Positions 62,023 through 64,000 of a stretch of DNA of 64,000 nt are shown here, piece by piece. The translations under genes were made by a program, and so were the position numbers. Under the pieces are notes generated by a model that was not told the DNA's origin, did not search any database, and saw nothing but the letters and a program-made list of their open reading frames with translations. The stretch's first letter is position 1. Every line of letters begins with the position of its first letter. The stretch is from Euryarchaeota archaeon (GTDB lineage Archaea > Thermoplasmatota > SW-10-69-26 > JACQPN01), in assembly GCA_016207515.1 (NCBI GenBank), contig JACQPN010000012.1, positions 95,759 through 159,758 of the forward strand. Direction: 5' to 3'.

Positions 62023-62348
62023 CGAAGCGCAGCCTCCACGCGTTCCCGGAAGATCGTCCAGTTCTCGAGAATGTCGCTTCGCGCTTCTTGCAGGGCGACT
62101 TTCAACCTGGTCGAACGCTTTTCGCGGGCCATGGTAGTGACGCGATCCTGTTCAGGGAGCCAAGCGCGGTGGAGGTGAACATAACCGTGACACGTGTCGT
62201 ACCGCGCGACCTCATGCCACGCGCCACCGATTCTGGCGCGGTAGTTCAACGCGAAGGACAATACGCGCCCCCTTTGTGTCCGAATCGCGACATCGATGAC
62301 GTCATCGAGTGATAGATCGACCTCGTACCTCTTATATATTGTCCTCAT
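62019..62348 (-). CDS. Small toxin-like protein (DUF7718/DUF6516 type)
   Basis: 109 residues. VLSFALNYRARIGGAWHEVARYDTCHGYVHLHRAW has the strand pairs and the conserved RYDT-x2-G-x2-HLH block of a small RelE-like group found beside winged-helix antitoxins. The C-terminal helix is basic. A 12-bp perfect palindrome lies 2 bases upstream of the ATG. The toxin role is inferred. Confidence 0.62.
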   Translation of the reverse strand: MRTIYKRYEVDLSLDDVIDVAIRTQRGRVLSFALNYRARIGGAWHEVARYDTCHGYVHLHRAWLPEQDRVTTMAREKRSTRLKVALQEARSDILENWTIFRERVEAALR

Positions 62349-62349
62349 G

Positions 62350-62361
62350 GGTCAATTGACC
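62350..62361. promoter_or_regulatory. Perfect 12-bp palindrome before the toxin-like gene
   Basis: GGTCAATTGACC, ending one base before the minus-strand ATG at 62348. The position is as close to the start codon as the operators of the other small operons here, so it is a likely binding site for the winged-helix protein. Confidence 0.55.
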
Positions 62362-62432
62362 TCAAAAGCAACTTTAGTGATGAAACGCCGTCGGAAGCGC
62401 ACACGGGCCGCAAGGTCATCAGAGTACTGTCG

Positions 62433-62475
62433 GGGGACATCGCCGAAAACGGCGGCAGGCGGCGAAACTACTCCC
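62433..62475 (+). repeat. Direct repeat, left copy
   Basis: GGGGAC, then CGCCGA, then GGCAGGCGGCGAAACTAC and CTCCC. The right copy at 62983-63026 shares the 18-base core exactly and most of the flanks, with a 2-base indel. The pair brackets the Mrr fragment and the tRNA-like fragment. Confidence 0.5.
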
Positions 62476-62555
62476 GGGCACGGGTCCGGCCAGACATTTG
62501 TTCCCAGAGCGAAAGCGGCCATGACGAGATGCAGGCCGACGTCGATTGGCATCGG

Positions 62556-62795
62556 TCAGATCGACGCGAAGAATTCGGAGCGAAGCCGAACAGTTTCCTG
62601 GGACGATACGTCCACGTCTAGGCCCAGTTCTTTGCGTTTCTCTGCGAGCAGGCAGCCATCGACGAAATCCACGAGACGCGCACCGGGACGGCTGGCCTCG
62701 GAGCGGGCGTCGGTCGTGCAGTGGCCGGTGGTGATGAGGATGCCGTGCTGGGAGCGGGCGTCGAGCGGGGCGCGAGCGGCCAGGACGAAGGTTAT
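62556..62795 (-). pseudogene. Mrr-type restriction endonuclease, C-terminal fragment
   Basis: GILITTGHCTTDARSEA followed by LVDFVDGCLLAEKRKELGLDVDV matches the last part of the Mrr catalytic domain (GxxITTxxFTxxA, then DGxxLAxLL). The rest of the enzyme is missing: upstream (minus strand) the sequence runs into the tRNA-like fragment, and the catalytic QAK-type core is absent. A truncated remnant in the accessory region. Confidence 0.6.
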
Positions 62796-62798
62796 ATG

Positions 62799-62878
62799 CG
62801 GCGGGGGCGTGATTTGAACACGCGAACGCTCGTCCAAGCGTCGCCCGATCTAGAGTCGGGCGCCATCCCGCGCTAGGC
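62799..62878 (-). pseudogene. tRNA-Leu-like fragment with CTA anticodon, no 5' acceptor
   Basis: The minus strand has a D-arm (GCCTAGC then GGCGC), an anticodon arm CCCGA/TCGGG with loop CTCTAGA, a long variable arm (ACGCT/AGCGT), a T-arm GCGTG/CACGC with loop TTCAAAT, and the 3' acceptor half CCCCGCC. The matching 5' acceptor half (GGCGGGG) is absent; the seven bases before the D-arm do not pair. This is class II (Leu-like) and most likely a gene fragment. The anticodon reads UAG if functional. Confidence 0.6.
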
Positions 62879-62982
62879 GCTGGATGACTCGCTACGCTCG
62901 TCATCTGCGTAATCGCCCGCTCACGCGGTCGCTTACGACCCGCCTAGTCCCTTTTTGTTTTCTCGTGACTTGAACTTGCACA

Positions 62983-63026
62983 GGGGACCCGTCGCCGAAT
63001 TCGGTGGCAGGCGGCGAAACTACCCC
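62983..63026 (+). repeat. Direct repeat, right copy
   Basis: Contains the same 18-base core GGCAGGCGGCGAAACTAC as the copy at 62433-62475, about 550 bp apart. Confidence 0.5.
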
Positions 63027-63120
63027 CTTGAGCCGACGTCAGGGCCAGCGCGTTTGCACCTTCGACGAACTCTCGCGGAAAGAATCACGACAGCGGAGCA
63101 ACTTGCCTCGATTGACGCTT

Positions 63121-63588
63121 ATGCCATCAAAAACCCGGACGCGCCGCGAATCCAGAATCGTCGACGTCTGCCTTCGATGCGGTTCAGACGTAGAGCGGTG
63201 CCATTTCTGCCCTGACGCGGCACGCCACTTCGTTTCCCCACCGATCGATCACGTTGGCGACCGCGACCTCTACGTCTGCGACAGGCACTTGGTCTTACTC
63301 AACGTGGAGGACGGCGGTTTTGCAAATCCCTCCATTCATTTCCACCCGCGGTGCTTCGCAAGCTTCCGCAGCTCGTCCATAAGTTTGGGCACGTGGATTT
63401 CCACCGTGCTCCACACCTCTGATAGTTCAATCCGGTCGTATCCGTGTATCAAGAGGTCCCTGAACCTCGCCATCTCGGTCCAGGCGATCTGCGGCGTCTC
63501 CTTCTTGAGGGCATCCGAAACGCGTTTGGAGATCTCACCGATGACCTCGAAATTGCGAAGCACTGCATCTTGCGCCATTTCAGACTGA
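63121..63588 (+). CDS. Possible small zinc-ribbon protein
   Basis: A frame with VCLRCGSDVERCHFCPDAARHF and DLYVCDRHLVLL: CxxC, CxxC and CxxH spaced like a treble-clef or zinc ribbon. The zinc part lies at 63160-63310; beyond it the frame runs antisense to the HEPN gene and is not convincing. Uncertain; the frame might be a decayed gene. Confidence 0.3.
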   Translation: MPSKTRTRRESRIVDVCLRCGSDVERCHFCPDAARHFVSPPIDHVGDRDLYVCDRHLVLLNVEDGGFANPSIHFHPRCFASFRSSSISLGTWISTVLHTSDSSIRSYPCIKRSLNLAISVQAICGVSFLRASETRLEISPMTSKLRSTASCAISD

Positions 63589-63689
63589 TGGAACGCGCCC
63601 TTGCCGCCACTCGTGTGTCGGGAAATGCGCTCGGCGAGTTCCAGCATCTGGAGGACGTAGAGCCGGTCCCGGTCGACTTTCAAGGTCAA
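63336..63689 (-). CDS. hepT: HEPN-domain toxin (HepT/DUF86)
   Basis: 117 residues. The R-x4-H-x-Y motif is R77, H82, Y84 (FRDLLIHGYD). Overlaps the MntA gene by 4 bp and is transcribed after it. Same class as the HepT at 19907-20254 but clearly diverged, so an independent module. Confidence 0.87.
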   Translation of the reverse strand: MTLKVDRDRLYVLQMLELAERISRHTSGGKGAFHQSEMAQDAVLRNFEVIGEISKRVSDALKKETPQIAWTEMARFRDLLIHGYDRIELSEVWSTVEIHVPKLMDELRKLAKHRGWK

Positions 63690-63985
63690 ACCGCGACGGC
63701 CTCCGCGAGGACCGTCTGGCGCATGAGCGGGTGGAGTGCTCCTTGGGAAACGACATCAACGCGCGCTCCGAGCAGTCGCTCCAGATCATCGACGAGTCCC
63801 GCGTGGTCGACGAGGGTTCGTCCGGGCTCGAACTCGACTAGGAAATCAATGTCGCTTCTCTCGTTCGCATCGCCGCGGGCCACCGAACCGAAAACGCGGA
63901 TGTTTTTGGCCCCCCGCTTGGCGGCGAGGGCCAGGATCTCCGCTCGACGCTTTCGGATCATGCGCAGCGTATCCGTCGGGATCAC
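63686..63985 (-). CDS. mntA: MntA-type nucleotidyltransferase antitoxin
   Basis: 99 residues from GTG 63985, close to the window edge. G33-S34 and D45/D47 (VFGSVARGDANERSDIDFLV) are intact. This is the normal stand-alone MntA without a DNA-binding fusion, in contrast to the module inside the ATP synthase operon. It AMPylates the adjacent HepT. More N-terminal sequence could lie beyond the window. Confidence 0.85.
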   Translation of the reverse strand: MIPTDTLRMIRKRRAEILALAAKRGAKNIRVFGSVARGDANERSDIDFLVEFEPGRTLVDHAGLVDDLERLLGARVDVVSQGALHPLMRQTVLAEAVAV

Positions 63986-64000
63986 GTCCGTGATTCCACC

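Noticed and set aside
62296-62817. A 173-codon plus-strand frame
   Set aside because: Low-complexity Ser/Arg/Thr composition, antisense to the Mrr fragment; no family resemblance.
62799-62878. Functional amber-suppressor tRNA-Leu(CTA)
   Set aside because: The 5' acceptor half does not pair with CCCCGCC and no TATA element is evident, so a fragment is more likely.

Overview
The window is a GC-rich archaeal chromosome segment. The evidence is an A-type (archaeal V-type) ATP synthase operon in the euryarchaeal order H-I-K-E-C-F-A-B-D, an HTH-10 (Bat-like) regulator, PGF-CTERM-like secreted proteins, TATA-box promoters with very short leaders, and a tRNA-His without encoded CCA. The best guess is an uncultivated Thermoplasmatota-like euryarchaeon. 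This placement is an inference from gene content, not a phylogeny.

Layout. 0-4.5 kb: a large secreted cupredoxin protein carrying eight Cys-bounded helical repeats. 4.5-10.2 kb: a defence region with a remnant of an MFS gene end, a small regulator, a restriction enzyme with two PD-(D/E)XK-like halves, two D12-class adenine methyltransferases, an intact MFS gene and a VapBC pair. 10.2-13 kb: gamma-carbonic-anhydrase-like protein, thioesterase, secreted PGF-CTERM-like protein, endonuclease III. 13.3-31.3 kb: the ATP synthase operon, interrupted twice. Between atpA and atpB lie 5.5 kb of toxin-antitoxin-like cassettes separated by two extra copies of the atpA 3' end. Between atpB and atpD lie 3.9 kb of unrelated genes. 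31.5-36.6 kb: a DUF4258/AbrB pair, three tandem DUF4760-like paralogues, a Kelch lipoprotein and a membrane-tethered regulator. 36.7-41.2 kb: ArsA-type ATPase, arginase, two lipoproteins. 41.3-48.2 kb: Trm9-like methyltransferase, the complete glycine cleavage T-H-P1-P2 set, NAD-kinase-like protein, OsmC. 48.3-49.7 kb: an HTH-10 regulator whose 3' end is reiterated four times downstream, each time separated by a hairpin, then tRNA-His. 49.7-60.3 kb: O-methyltransferase, SRPBCC and HD proteins, succinate dehydrogenase, lipoyl synthase and a 2-oxoacid dehydrogenase E1a-E1b-E2 operon. 60.4-64 kb: a second accessory region with several toxin-antitoxin-like pairs, an Mrr fragment and a tRNA-Leu-like fragment.

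How it works together. Core metabolism centres on lipoyl-dependent complexes (GcvH and E2, served by LipA), a TCA-cycle succinate dehydrogenase and the ATP synthase.

The most unusual theme is architectural. At three loci (atpA, the HTH-10 gene, the MFS gene) a protein-coding gene is followed, in the same orientation, by one or more detached copies of its own 3' end. At atpA and MFS the intervening DNA is toxin-antitoxin or restriction-modification cargo. The detached copies differ from the parent mostly at silent sites (HTH-10), moderately in protein (atpA), or strongly (MFS). This looks like repeated insertion of islands at gene 3' ends, each event supplying a homologous replacement end. No recombinase is encoded in the window, so the mechanism is inference. 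Several toxin-antitoxin-like operons also carry palindromes next to their start codons.
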